Source: JBOFWL01 sp051653605 (GTDB taxonomy: Bacteria; Spirochaetota; Brevinematia; Brevinematales; Brevinemataceae). From it: a DNA stretch of 64,000 bases. The stretch covers positions 1-64,000 of the forward strand of contig JBOFWL010000022.1 in assembly GCA_051653605.1 (NCBI GenBank). Direction: 5' to 3'. This document shows, piece after piece, positions 25,346 to 35,132 of this stretch. Each line of letters begins with the position of its first letter. Position 1 is the stretch's first letter. Made by a program: the position numbers and the translations under genes. The notes beneath the pieces are model-generated. The model saw nothing but the letters and a program-made list of their open reading frames with translations. It did no database searches and was not told where the DNA came from.

Positions 25346-26470
25346 CTAAGCACTGAAAAATTTTCTAATGTGTAGGATAACTGTCTCTAGTTGCTCTTGA
25401 CTCATTCCATACCACAAAGGTAAACGAACTAATCTCTCGCTTTCTTTTGTCGTATATTTATCTTCTCCAATAAATTCTCCATATTTGAGACCTGCTGGAC
25501 TGCTGTGTAAGGGGATATAGTGAAAATGACAGTGAATATTCTGCTCTTTCATATACTTAATAAATGCCGTTCTTTCTTCAACGTTAGAGCATTTGATATA
25601 GTACATATGAGCATTGTGTTGTGCATAATCTGGAATAAATGGAATTTCAATTTTTTGTGAGTCAGCAAGATCTTGCAAATTATCGTGATAAAAATTCCAT
25701 GTATCACTACGATTTTGATTGATTTCTTTAATATTCTCTAACTGTCCAAGTAATAAAGCGCAGTTTAAATCTGCAGCAAGAAAAGAAGACCCCTTATCTA
25801 CCCAAGTATATTTATCAATTTGTCCATTAATATGTTGAGTGCGATTAGTGCCTTTTTCACGTAGAATCTCGGCTCTATCGATATATTGAGGGTCGTTTAG
25901 TAGTAGTGCTCCACCTTCTCCCATTGTATAATTTTTTGTATCATGAAAGCTGAATACTCCAAAGTCTCCAATATATCCAAGTGCTTTTCCTTTATAAAAA
26001 GCATTCACGCCCTGGGCAGCATCTTCGACAATAGCAACATTGTATTTTTTGGCAATAGCAAGTAAAGGGTCCATATCTACACTTACTCCACCATAATGAA
26101 CAGGAATAATAGCCTTTGTTTGAGGAGTGATAGCTTGCTCAACCAATGAAACATCCATATTTAATGTTTTTGGGTCGATATCAACAAACTTTACTTTTGC
26201 GCCATAAAGTATAAAAGCATTGACAGTAGATACAAATGTAAAAGAGGGCGCAATAATCTCATCTCCCGCTTGAATATTTAGTAATAAGGCTGATAATTCT
26301 AGGGCATCTGTACATGATGTAGTCATTAATACTTTATTAGAAATTTGTAACATATCTTGTACAGCATGGGTGTATTTACCATCTCCATAAAGAAATCCAT
26401 TATTTAGAGATTCTTCTATATGAAAAGAATATTTTTTTAATAAATTACGAGAGTCAGTAAATAGTATCAT
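25346..26470 (-). CDS. DegT/DnrJ/EryC1 sugar aminotransferase (WecE-like)
   Basis: 374 residues, PLP-dependent. The PLP lysine is K179 in SFHDTKNYTMGEGGAL and the acidic pair is E149-D150 in AIVEDAAQG. The sequence is close in style to WecE/RffA, which aminates C4 of dTDP-4-keto-6-deoxyglucose with glutamate as donor. Because a 2,3-dehydratase and a ketoreductase-like gene precede it, the substrate here is more likely dTDP-4-keto-2,6-dideoxyhexose. AGGAG precedes the ATG. Confidence 0.85.
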   Translation of the reverse strand: MILFTDSRNLLKKYSFHIEESLNNGFLYGDGKYTHAVQDMLQISNKVLMTTSCTDALELSALLLNIQAGDEIIAPSFTFVSTVNAFILYGAKVKFVDIDPKTLNMDVSLVEQAITPQTKAIIPVHYGGVSVDMDPLLAIAKKYNVAIVEDAAQGVNAFYKGKALGYIGDFGVFSFHDTKNYTMGEGGALLLNDPQYIDRAEILREKGTNRTQHINGQIDKYTWVDKGSSFLAADLNCALLLGQLENIKEINQNRSDTWNFYHDNLQDLADSQKIEIPFIPDYAQHNAHMYYIKCSNVEERTAFIKYMKEQNIHCHFHYIPLHSSPAGLKYGEFIGEDKYTTKESERLVRLPLWYGMSQEQLETVILHIRKFFSA

Positions 26471-26495
26471 GTGTACTCCTTTTATGCTTTATGTA

Positions 26496-27458
26496 TTATT
26501 GGACATTCTTTATTTGTTCAATAAGATAGCTTTGTTTATGTACTGTTTTATAGACATTCGAGCGAATATCTTTATCGTTAATACAGTGATAAAAATAATC
26601 TATCGAACGGTAGAATTGATCATCTGCATCGACAACAATTTTTTCTTCAGTAGTTCCTTTTTTAATAAGAATAATCGGTGTGAAGTCTTCAGGAGCAGTG
26701 AAAATTCTATCTGTATAGATAATTCCCTCACTTCCCCACACTTCAATGCTACACTTGTACGCATTATCCATACCAAATGAGACTTTTGCTATATGATTAC
26801 TATTATTTTTAAGAACTGCAGTTCCGAATAAATCGACATTATACCCTTGAGGGGATGTTAGAGAAGAATAAACAATTTCAATAGAATCTCCTAGTAGTAT
26901 AGAGGCTAGTTTTATTGGGTATCCTCCACAATCAAGTAAAGCCCCACCGCCAAGAGATTTGTCATAGCGAAAATCATCTTGCATTCTCTTGGGAAAACCA
27001 AAGTCTATTCTATATTCACGAATATTTCCAATAATTTTTTTCTGTAAAAGCTCTTGCAAAATATAGAGTTGCTTGTGAAAAACAAACATATAATTCTCAT
27101 ACAAAGCTAAATTATTTTGTTGTGCTAGATGGATAAGGTCTTCCGTATCGGATAATTTTGTAGTAGAAGGTTTTTCTAATAAAACATGCTTACCTTTTTG
27201 TAGAGCTTTTTTTGCCCACTTATAGTGTAAGGCTGGAGGTAACGGTATGTAAACAGCATTAATAGTAGAATCGTCTAGTAGAGCCTCATAACTGGGGTAA
27301 AATTCCCCACCAAAAGTATTTTGAAATTGTCCTACTTTCTCAGGAGAATAGCTTGCTAAACCGCAATATTCAAAAATTTTATGCTTATTTAAAGCTGGTA
27401 AAAAACGTCGAAATGCTATTTCAGAGGCTCCTAAGATTCCAAGTTTAATGTTTGTCAT
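26496..27458 (-). CDS. Gfo/Idh/MocA oxidoreductase, probable dTDP-sugar C3-ketoreductase
   Basis: 320 residues. It has an N-terminal NAD(P)-binding LGILGASEIAFRRF, the family's EKPSTTK at about 95-101, and GGGALLDCGGYPI in the C-terminal domain. In deoxysugar pathways, enzymes of this family (KijD10 and SpnN types) reduce C3 of the diketo product made by a 2,3-dehydratase. The dehydratase gene lies immediately upstream and overlaps by 14 bp, which supports that role here. Confidence 0.75.
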   Translation of the reverse strand: MTNIKLGILGASEIAFRRFLPALNKHKIFEYCGLASYSPEKVGQFQNTFGGEFYPSYEALLDDSTINAVYIPLPPALHYKWAKKALQKGKHVLLEKPSTTKLSDTEDLIHLAQQNNLALYENYMFVFHKQLYILQELLQKKIIGNIREYRIDFGFPKRMQDDFRYDKSLGGGALLDCGGYPIKLASILLGDSIEIVYSSLTSPQGYNVDLFGTAVLKNNSNHIAKVSFGMDNAYKCSIEVWGSEGIIYTDRIFTAPEDFTPIILIKKGTTEEKIVVDADDQFYRSIDYFYHCINDKDIRSNVYKTVHKQSYLIEQIKNVQ

Positions 27459-28842
27459 AAGTAACCTTCAATAACGATAATAAATTACGTATCTGGATAT
27501 TGAGACAATTATTTACTTGAACAAGATGATTTAAAGTGTAAAAATCAAGCCACATATATTCTGAAGGCAACTTGGGCAGTTCATCTTTATTTATTTTGAT
27601 GATAACATTATGATTTTGTTCATGATAAAAACGCCCACCTTCTTCAGATAAAATAACATTATGTAAAACCCCTTGCTGCTGCTCCCATTTATATTTAAAG
27701 AAAAGTGCAATTGAATCATGTTCAAAATTTTCTCCTGCCTCTAATTGTACACTAGGACCAATTTCAACACCGTCAAAAGAACCTATTTCTGGACATAATT
27801 TCACCAAAAAATACCAACGATCTTCGACTTCCGTAACGAATAAACCAAATGTAGCCATGCCGTTTGCTTCAAATAAAGGCTGTGTCCACTTAGTTACTTC
27901 CCGCCCCTCTATTTCAATATTACAAAAAATTAATTTAAAATGATAAGGGCTATTACACACAAATTCATTATCTTTCATAGTCCAATTTTTTAAACTATGT
28001 AAAGATACTAAATTGGTTTTTATATTAGAAAACATCTTGTAATTATTGATCTTTCGATACAAAAGAGGAAGAAAATTGTTTGTATTTTTAATAAAAATAG
28101 AGTTGAATAAGGATTTCTCTGGGAATAATGAAGCTACATGATCTAATTCTTTTTGAGGAATATTTTCAATAGAAAAAGGAATACAAGAAATTACTGTTCT
28201 TGTATCCATGTTGACAAGATTTTCTACAGCCATTAGCTCTTTTAATTGACCTAAAGTGAACCATTTAAAATTATGTAGTAATTCAATATCCTCTTGGATT
28301 TTTATAATAATATTTCTATTTCTTTTTTTATAGAAACGAGATGATTGTTCAGATTGGATCTGATCCACAATAATTTCAAATTGCTCAGCATTGAGAAAGT
28401 AGTCTAAATAAGCAGGTTTATTTCCTCCATGTGTCTGTGTAAAATTACTTTTTGTAGCTTGTATAGTAGGGGATAATTGGATTTTATTGATATTTCCAGG
28501 TTCAATTTTTGCTTGCATTAAAAAATGTAAAACACCGTTGATTTCTTTACAAATAATCCCTAAATAGCCAATTTCATCTTGAATAATAATTGGTTGTTCG
28601 ACGGTGTTTTTTTCATCTTTAGATATACAGCCTTGAATAGAAAAGAAAGAATTATTCTTATTTTTTAATATTCCACTTATCTTGTCTATAAACCAAAATC
28701 CATCTTCTTCAAGCTGAGTTTTTTCAATTTTTACGTGCGTATTTTGATTAAGTTCAGTGACCCATGTTAGTAATTCTTGAGTTGTGTGAACGCATTTAGT
28801 GGTTTCTATCCATGAGAGGGCAATTTTTGTAATAGTATGCAT
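27445..28842 (-). CDS. NDP-hexose 2,3-dehydratase
   Basis: 465 residues, the normal length of the EvaA/TylX3/SpnO family. It shows the family's internal duplication: HFLMQAKIEPGNINKIQLSP near 106-125 and again FLVKLCPEIGSFDGVEIGP in the second half. The enzyme removes water across C2-C3 of dTDP-4-keto-6-deoxyglucose, leading to 2-deoxy sugars. It is best known from antibiotic glycosides and is unusual in a surface polysaccharide locus. It follows rmlB by 17 bp. Confidence 0.85.
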   Translation of the reverse strand: MHTITKIALSWIETTKCVHTTQELLTWVTELNQNTHVKIEKTQLEEDGFWFIDKISGILKNKNNSFFSIQGCISKDEKNTVEQPIIIQDEIGYLGIICKEINGVLHFLMQAKIEPGNINKIQLSPTIQATKSNFTQTHGGNKPAYLDYFLNAEQFEIIVDQIQSEQSSRFYKKRNRNIIIKIQEDIELLHNFKWFTLGQLKELMAVENLVNMDTRTVISCIPFSIENIPQKELDHVASLFPEKSLFNSIFIKNTNNFLPLLYRKINNYKMFSNIKTNLVSLHSLKNWTMKDNEFVCNSPYHFKLIFCNIEIEGREVTKWTQPLFEANGMATFGLFVTEVEDRWYFLVKLCPEIGSFDGVEIGPSVQLEAGENFEHDSIALFFKYKWEQQQGVLHNVILSEEGGRFYHEQNHNVIIKINKDELPKLPSEYMWLDFYTLNHLVQVNNCLNIQIRNLLSLLKVTYDKH

Positions 28843-28859
28843 GGTTATTCCTGTTTGAA

Positions 28860-30038
28860 TTAATTATAGTATTTATTGTAAAATTCTATGTAATCCCCAG
28901 ATACAACATTTTGTACCCAGTCTTGATTTTCTAAATACCAGTGTATTGTCTTGGTAAGACCTTCTTCAAAAGTTGTTTCAGGATACCATCCTAATTCGGT
29001 TACAATCTTAGTAGGGTCTATGGCATAGCGAGCATCGTGCCCCAAACGATCTTGCACATATGTAATAAAACTTTCATCAAAGGGGCGATTATGTTTAATA
29101 AAAGTTTTATACTGAGGATTGTTTGTAATGAGATCTTGCATTATTTGAATGATCATACGTACAATATTTATGTTTTGAGCCTCATTAAAACCACCAATGT
29201 TATATACTTCACCTAATCGTCCTTTATCTACAACCATCGCAATACCTTTACAATGATCTTCGACATATAGCCAATCACGAACGTTTAATCCTTGCCCATA
29301 AACAGGGATATCCTTACCTTCTATCAAGTTTTTAATAATTAGAGGGATTAATTTTTCAGGAAAATGATAGGGGCCATAATTATTCGAACAACGAGTGATA
29401 TTATAAGGGAATTTATACGTATCCCCATAAGATTTAACAATCATATCAGCCGAAGCTTTCGAAGCAGAGTAAGGAGAATGCGGGGAGAGAGGAGTGTTCT
29501 CAGTGAAAAAATCACTTCCATAAGTAGTAATTCCAGAACGATTTTTTACAAGCGCTTTTAAATTATCCGGAAAATGGAGTTTTTTAGGGCCTTCAAAATC
29601 ACATGAAAGGGTTCCATATACTTCATCTGTGGATACTTGAATAAATTTAACGCCTTCTTTATAGATAGGGTAGCCAGCCTTATCTGTCCCTATTTGCCAA
29701 AATTCCTTAGCACATTCTAAAAGATTTTGCGTGCCTAGTATATTAGTTTCTAGAAAAATCTGTGGATTATCAATCGATCGATCTACGTGAGATTCGGCTG
29801 CAAAATGGATAATAATATTAATATTATTATCCATTAGTATCTTAGATACTAATGGATAACTATTTATCGAACCTTTAATAAAATTAATTTGAGGTAAAAT
29901 GTCTTCAATAGTTGTGAGATTGCCTGCATATGTAAGGGCATCTAGAACAGTTATATTGATATGAGGGGATAATTTTCGAAGATATTTTATAAAATTTGCT
30001 CCGATAAATCCAGCCCCACCAGTGACTAAATAGTTCAT
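28860..30038 (-). CDS. rmlB: dTDP-glucose 4,6-dehydratase
   Basis: 392 residues, short-chain dehydrogenase fold. Marks are the NAD-binding TGGAGFIGANFIKYL, HFAAESHVDRSID, the catalytic TDEVYG, and YSASKASAD with the active-site Tyr and Lys. It makes dTDP-4-keto-6-deoxyglucose from dTDP-glucose. The start overlaps the rmlA stop by one base. A 35-40 residue stretch (about 160-195) is longer than in compact RmlB proteins. There is no rmlC or rmlD nearby, so rhamnose is not the product. Confidence 0.93.
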   Translation of the reverse strand: MNYLVTGGAGFIGANFIKYLRKLSPHINITVLDALTYAGNLTTIEDILPQINFIKGSINSYPLVSKILMDNNINIIIHFAAESHVDRSIDNPQIFLETNILGTQNLLECAKEFWQIGTDKAGYPIYKEGVKFIQVSTDEVYGTLSCDFEGPKKLHFPDNLKALVKNRSGITTYGSDFFTENTPLSPHSPYSASKASADMIVKSYGDTYKFPYNITRCSNNYGPYHFPEKLIPLIIKNLIEGKDIPVYGQGLNVRDWLYVEDHCKGIAMVVDKGRLGEVYNIGGFNEAQNINIVRMIIQIMQDLITNNPQYKTFIKHNRPFDESFITYVQDRLGHDARYAIDPTKIVTELGWYPETTFEEGLTKTIHWYLENQDWVQNVVSGDYIEFYNKYYN

Positions 30039-30904
30039 TATAATTCCTTACACAGCTCTAAAATATACCGCCCATAATCTGTCGTATAAGAACGTCCAAT
30101 TTTTTCTAGTTGTTCAATCGTGATCCATTTATTGCGAGCTGCAATTTCTTCGATACATGCAATATAATGATTCTGGCGAGATTGTATAGTTTTGACAAAA
30201 GATGAAGCTTCTAATAAACATTCAGGCGATCCCGTATCAAGCCAGGCAAAACCACGCCCTAGTATTGATACTTTGAGTTGATTGTCATCAAGGTATGATT
30301 GATTTAAGGTGGTAATTTCAAGCTCGCCTCGTGCAGAAGGACGAACAGACTTTGCTCTTTCTACCACCGTATTATCATAAAAATAAAGTCCAGGTATAGC
30401 ATAATAGCTTTTTGGAGTAATAGGTTTTTCTTCTAATGATAAAACATTATATTCCGCATCAAACTCTACCACACCATATTCACTAGGATTTATGACTGAG
30501 TAACCAAAAATTTCTGCTCCATGCTGTATTTGAGATACTTTTTGGAGAATACTAGAAAAACCTTGTCCAAAGAAAATATTGTCTCCTAAGATAAGTGAGC
30601 AAGGATTATGATTAATGAACTCCTCTCCCAAGGTAAAAGCTTCCACAAGCCCTTTAGGTTGTTCTTGTATTTTATATTGAATAGACATACCTAATTGAGA
30701 GCCATCACCTAGTAATTGTTGAAACGAAGGAAGATGTAACGGAGTAGAAATCAGTAAAACCTCGCGAATTTGAGCTAACATAAGTGTAGATAAGGGATAG
30801 TAAATCATTGGTTTATCATAAATGGGAAGAAGCTGTTTGGATACAACACTAGTAGCTGGAAATAGTCGGCTAGCTGTCCCTCCAGCAAGGATAATACCTT
30901 TCAT
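30038..30904 (-). CDS. rmlA: Glucose-1-phosphate thymidylyltransferase
   Basis: 288 residues from the ATG at 30904, preceded by AGGAG and giving the canonical start MKGIILAGGTASRLFPAT; the frame to 30943 is not needed. Other marks: YDKPMIYYPLSTLM, LGDNIFFGQGF and EEKPITPKS. It makes dTDP-glucose for the following six enzymes and is the first gene of the operon. Confidence 0.95.
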   Translation of the reverse strand: MKGIILAGGTASRLFPATSVVSKQLLPIYDKPMIYYPLSTLMLAQIREVLLISTPLHLPSFQQLLGDGSQLGMSIQYKIQEQPKGLVEAFTLGEEFINHNPCSLILGDNIFFGQGFSSILQKVSQIQHGAEIFGYSVINPSEYGVVEFDAEYNVLSLEEKPITPKSYYAIPGLYFYDNTVVERAKSVRPSARGELEITTLNQSYLDDNQLKVSILGRGFAWLDTGSPECLLEASSFVKTIQSRQNHYIACIEEIAARNKWITIEQLEKIGRSYTTDYGRYILELCKEL

Positions 30905-31121
30905 TGAGAATTCTCCTATACGTACTAAATTATAGATATTCATACGGAATTTAAAGACCTTATGTATATTAAGATCTTTCTAAGCTGAATACCCTTCAAA
31001 AAAGAATAGATACGATATGTGTGAATCAAAAATAATTAAATATCTTCTTTAATGGTCAGTTTCATAAATTAAATAACTTTCATCGTAAAGTTACTAAGCA
31101 AGATAATACTATCTTTTGTAT

Positions 31122-31150
31122 AGAGTATTATAAATAATAGTTTTTGTCAA
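31122..31150 (-). promoter_or_regulatory. Possible rmlA operon promoter
   Basis: Minus-strand TTGACA (31145-31150) with TACTCT 17 bp away (31122-31127). A better-looking TATAAT at 31127-31132 is only 12 bp from the -35. This implies a leader of about 215 nt. Confidence 0.3.
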
Positions 31151-31447
31151 GAAGAATATCTTATTACTGATGTGGAAAACTTGTTTAAAACTTAGTAGAG
31201 ATTTTATAAATTCCAACAGATGTGAAGTGTAATAAACCCTCAGTCCTTTAAAATAATTTAAATCTCTTTAATGATTTGCTCAGAGGAATAGTTCTCAAAA
31301 ACTAAAAAACAGTATTTTCTAGAATTCAAGAAACCTAGCTACCTTACCCTCTGATGAGCCTAGACAGAGTGTGGTGTACTCCCCCACCTCCATGTTGGCG
31401 TAAAGGCTCATGCAGACAGCTTTAAGCTTATAATAACCAGAATATTT

Positions 31448-31476
31448 TTGACATTATTCTTTTTATATGTTATTAT
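31448..31476 (+). promoter_or_regulatory. Promoter of the plus-strand glycan unit
   Basis: -35 TTGACA (31448-31453), 17 bp, -10 TATTAT (31471-31476). The -10 overlaps the first codons of the longest frame (31467), so translation must start further in, at 31518. Confidence 0.7.
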
Positions 31477-31517
31477 TACACACGTATAGGCTTTTTATAT
31501 TGATAAAGGGGAAACAA

Positions 31518-33266
31518 ATGAACGTCAATTTGCATAAAAACAAACTGCTTATCTTCACTATTCTGGTGCTTGTCACTTTGGGTATTGCTTATTTACTTCG
31601 TTTTGATATTTACGAACATGACGACTTTTCACAATCCTTTTTCTATACTAATAATTTATGGGATATTATTAAAACGGCAGATCATGGAAGGTATTTTAGC
31701 TGGATTTATATGAAGATTGTTGTTCATGGTTCATCTGTATTATTTAATACTCACCCTAACGACAACTTATTTATAAAATTTGTTGTTGGTTTTAATATTA
31801 GTATGATTATTTTAGCGATGAGCCTATTATTTTCAAGGCCTTTTAAACAAAAACTTTCCCCCTTACTAGTTTTAATCTCTACTTTTACCCTCTTTTATCT
31901 CTTTACAATTGATTCTCTCTTTACAATTTATTCAACGCAAATTTGGCGCTACAATCAGCATTTTGCTTACCAATCAAATTTCTTTTTCTACCTTTTAATA
32001 TGGGGAATTATTGCTCGCTATTTCATTCAAGGGGAAATGCCTCTTCGAAAACATCTTGTGGCTAACTCATTTTGGGCTCTCTTTTTAGGAATAACAGCTC
32101 ACTTTAATATTTTATCTTCTATTGCGACAATACTATTTCTATTTTTATATGCTATTATAAGGTTCTATATTCAAGATAAATCCTTAAGATCTATTTTCTC
32201 AAAATTATGGAAGTTAGGAAGAGATGTTTATATACCTTTGGTTAGTTTTGTGGTGGGAAATGTCTTGTACTTTTCTGCACCTAATTTTAGAGAATTATTA
32301 GAAATAAGAAATACATATAAAGAAGGTAATCGTTATATTGAAGCGTTAAAAAACCTTCCAGACTTCCTTCCAGATTGGCTTTTTGCAGTATTTCTTGAAA
32401 AAAGCGCTTTTTTCCTCGTTGCATCTTTGTTTGCCTGTATTTGTTATATTTGTTGGTTGTGTTATAAAAAACTTATTGATGATCAAGGTAAAGCAATTCG
32501 TGTTATTGTTTTATCAGTATCTTTAGTTTTAGGGGTGGCATTTTTTAATGGCACTCTACTCCTCAGTGGGCGGTCTATGTATGATTCTGGCTTGTATTGG
32601 ACTCACTCAGACGATCTTATCCTAATTACTCGAATGATAGAACTAGCGGCTTTATGGATAGCCGTGGGCTACATTCTTTCATTAAATTTAAAGGAACACT
32701 CCCTCGAAACCTATTGGCTGACTATAAAAACTCGTATAAATCCTGTCTATATTTTACTATCAATCTCTGCTATTTTATTTCTTGTAAAGATTCCAGCATA
32801 TGTAGATCTTTACAATTCTCTTAAAAAAAACCGTTCTAATTGGTATCAAACAGAAAAAATATATCGACTATATTCTTTACTGGGGGAAACTGCTATTTTA
32901 CCTGCTAATAATGAAAAACATGGGGGAGAATTTTGGCATAACCAATTTTATGAGAGTACTCCTACTAAGCCTATTTCTTGGACGGGAGAGGCTTATATAC
33001 TCAGAAATTACCCCACTATTTACTATAAAGATCTTAAATATGCCAAGGAATCTCTTGAAAACTATAAGTTTGATCAAACTAATAAACCTTTTAACAACTC
33101 CAATTCTGATCAAACTGATAGATATGTTTTTTATATTCTTACTAATTCAAATATCGCCATTCAATTATTCGAAGAAAAAGGCGGAGCTATCACTTCTGAA
33201 GAGTTAAGCTATCCCTTGTTCAATAAATTATTTGATGAAAAATTTATCTTAAATAAAAGGGATTAA
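31518..33266 (+). CDS. Large polytopic membrane protein, glycosyltransferase-like
   Basis: 582 residues from the ATG at 31518 (AAAGGGG upstream; promoter position rules out the ATG at 31467). About eleven membrane helices lead into a 140-residue extracytoplasmic tail. IYEHDDFSQSF after the first helix places acidic residues in the first outer loop as in GT-C enzymes. It resembles the 22278-23750 protein in plan. It is followed two bases later by a GT2 gene, again a GtrB-GtrC-like pair. Confidence 0.65.
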   Translation: MNVNLHKNKLLIFTILVLVTLGIAYLLRFDIYEHDDFSQSFFYTNNLWDIIKTADHGRYFSWIYMKIVVHGSSVLFNTHPNDNLFIKFVVGFNISMIILAMSLLFSRPFKQKLSPLLVLISTFTLFYLFTIDSLFTIYSTQIWRYNQHFAYQSNFFFYLLIWGIIARYFIQGEMPLRKHLVANSFWALFLGITAHFNILSSIATILFLFLYAIIRFYIQDKSLRSIFSKLWKLGRDVYIPLVSFVVGNVLYFSAPNFRELLEIRNTYKEGNRYIEALKNLPDFLPDWLFAVFLEKSAFFLVASLFACICYICWLCYKKLIDDQGKAIRVIVLSVSLVLGVAFFNGTLLLSGRSMYDSGLYWTHSDDLILITRMIELAALWIAVGYILSLNLKEHSLETYWLTIKTRINPVYILLSISAILFLVKIPAYVDLYNSLKKNRSNWYQTEKIYRLYSLLGETAILPANNEKHGGEFWHNQFYESTPTKPISWTGEAYILRNYPTIYYKDLKYAKESLENYKFDQTNKPFNNSNSDQTDRYVFYILTNSNIAIQLFEEKGGAITSEELSYPLFNKLFDEKFILNKRD

Positions 33267-33268
33267 CC

Positions 33269-34054
33269 ATGCAAGAACAACTTCCTTCCTATGAATACGA
33301 AGAATTCTTTACTAAAAAAAATAATATTGTCTTATTAATCCCCACTTGGAATGAAGGTTCGCGTATTCAAAATGAGTTGCGTACCATAAAAGAACACCAT
33401 ATAAATGAGCGTGTTGACATTATTCTGTTAGATGGGGGGACTAGTGACGGTTCCATCGATGCGGACTTCCTTAATGAAATGAGTGTCCGTGGTGTTCTAA
33501 CTATTAGAGCAAAAGGGCAAGGAAATGCTTATCGCGTTGGTTTGTACAAGGCTGTGAGCGACAACTACGATTACATCCTCACCGTAGATGGAAATAACAA
33601 AGATAATGTAGAAATCATTCCTCAATTTATCGAAAAATTAGAGCAAGGCTTCGATTTTGTGCAGGGTTCTCGCTTTATAAAGGGAGGGTATCACGAAAAT
33701 ACCCCAAAAGCCCGAGAAATTGCTATTAAATATTTTTCTAACCCCTTGCTTTCTCTTGCCTCTGGCTTTAAATATACTGAAACAATGTCAGCTTTTAGAG
33801 GATTCAATGCTAAAATATTTAGAGACGATCGCATTCAAGCTTTTAGAGGAGTCTTCCAAACTTGGGAATTACAATGGTATCTATCTACTAAAATCCCCCA
33901 ATTAGGTTATAAAGTAATTGAAATCCCTCAATCTAGGGTTTATCCTCCTAGTGGCCCAATCCCAACTAAAATAAACTGGGCTGGCAATTTTAGAATAATT
34001 TTTCAGTTATTAAAAGTAGCAACTGGCTACTATAACCCCAAAAGAAAAGGTTAA
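33269..34054 (+). CDS. GT2 family glycosyltransferase (dolichol-phosphate-mannose-synthase type)
   Basis: 261 residues without membrane helices. Marks are NIVLLIPTWNEGSRI, ILLDGGTSDGS, TVDGNNKDN (in place of the usual DADxQ) and FVQGSRFIKGG. The shape is that of DPM1-like enzymes that charge polyprenyl phosphate. It sits between the membrane protein gene and gmd, so mannose or fucose from a GDP donor is a reasonable guess. Confidence 0.75.
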   Translation: MQEQLPSYEYEEFFTKKNNIVLLIPTWNEGSRIQNELRTIKEHHINERVDIILLDGGTSDGSIDADFLNEMSVRGVLTIRAKGQGNAYRVGLYKAVSDNYDYILTVDGNNKDNVEIIPQFIEKLEQGFDFVQGSRFIKGGYHENTPKAREIAIKYFSNPLLSLASGFKYTETMSAFRGFNAKIFRDDRIQAFRGVFQTWELQWYLSTKIPQLGYKVIEIPQSRVYPPSGPIPTKINWAGNFRIIFQLLKVATGYYNPKRKG

Positions 34055-34058
34055 ATCT

Positions 34059-35132
34059 ATGAAAAAAATCGCATTTATCACAGGGATTACCGGACAAGAT
34101 GGTTCGTATCTAGCAGAGCAACTACTAGATAAAGGTTATGAAGTTCACGGTATGCTTCGTCGCTCTTCAAGCTTCAATACAGGACGTATTGAACACCTTT
34201 ATATTGATAAGTTATTGCAACATAAAGTAAGCAATTTAACCCTCCACTATGGCGATCTTACAGACTTTACTAGTATTTTCTTTATTCTTAATAAGATAAA
34301 GCCCTCAGAGATTTACCACTTGGGAGCTCAATCTCACGTAAAAGTTTCTTTTGAACTCCCAGAATATACAGCGGATAGCATCGCACTAGGCACTCTTCGC
34401 TTATTTGAGGCGGTTCGTGCCTTGAAAATGGAGCGTTCCGTTAAAATTTACAATGCAGTGACTTCCGAGCTTTTTGGAAAAGTTTTAGAAGTTCCTCAGA
34501 GCGAAACAACCCCATTTTATCCTCGCTCTCCTTATGGGGTTGCAAAACAATATGCTTTTTGGATTGCAAAAAACTTCCGTGAGTCTTATAACATGCATAT
34601 CTCTAATGGAATTCTATTCAACCACGAAAGCGAACGGCGTGGGGAAACTTTCGTTACCCGAAAAATTACAATTGGTATCGGAGATATCTTAGCAGGCCTT
34701 GCTGATAAAATATCTTTAGGCAACTTAGATGCTCTTAGAGATTGGGGCTATGCTCCCGACTATACCGAAGGAATGCATAAAATTCTCCAATTAGATTACG
34801 CTGATGACTTTGTTCTTGCTACTGGGGAAATGCATAGCGTTCGCGAGTTTTGTACAAAGGCTTTCGCTATTGCTGGAATTACATTAGAATGGAAGGGCTC
34901 CGGTGTTGAGGAAAAAGGCTACAATAAAGCAACAGGAGCAATACTTGTTGATGTAGATCCTAAATACTTCCGTCCGGCTGAAGTAGAACAACTTTTAGGA
35001 AACCCTGCAAAAGCTGTGAAAGCCTTAGGCTGGAATCCCACTAAAACTTCATTCGATACCTTAGTTGAAAAAATGGTCAAAAATGATCTCCAGCTCTCTA
35101 AAGAAAAAGCTAGAAAATTAGGGCATAACTAA
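34059..35132 (+). CDS. gmd: GDP-mannose 4,6-dehydratase
   Basis: 357 residues with TGITGQDGSYLAEQLL, HLGAQSHVKVSFE, and the active-site NAVTSELFG and SPYGVAKQYA (Tyr and Lys present). FNHESERRGETFVTRKI is the Gmd signature. It makes GDP-4-keto-6-deoxymannose, used by the next gene, whose start overlaps this stop by one base. Confidence 0.95.
   Translation: MKKIAFITGITGQDGSYLAEQLLDKGYEVHGMLRRSSSFNTGRIEHLYIDKLLQHKVSNLTLHYGDLTDFTSIFFILNKIKPSEIYHLGAQSHVKVSFELPEYTADSIALGTLRLFEAVRALKMERSVKIYNAVTSELFGKVLEVPQSETTPFYPRSPYGVAKQYAFWIAKNFRESYNMHISNGILFNHESERRGETFVTRKITIGIGDILAGLADKISLGNLDALRDWGYAPDYTEGMHKILQLDYADDFVLATGEMHSVREFCTKAFAIAGITLEWKGSGVEEKGYNKATGAILVDVDPKYFRPAEVEQLLGNPAKAVKALGWNPTKTSFDTLVEKMVKNDLQLSKEKARKLGHN

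Larger units (their letters stand above)
30905..31517. other. Intergenic region between the two divergent glycan units
   Basis: About 610 bp holding the control regions of the rmlA operon and of the plus-strand membrane protein gene. An 8-bp inverted repeat ATGAGCCT/AGGCTCAT (31354-31361 and 31404-31411) encloses a GTGG/CCAC hairpin; its role is unclear. I find no gene. Confidence 0.55.

Noticed and set aside
28860..30904. dTDP-rhamnose pathway
   Set aside because: rmlA and rmlB are present, but rmlC and rmlD are not; the following genes divert the intermediate to an amino-deoxy sugar.
31467..31517. Longer start of the plus-strand membrane protein
   Set aside because: The -10 box of a TTGACA/TATTAT promoter covers the first codons; AAAGGGG precedes the ATG at 31518.
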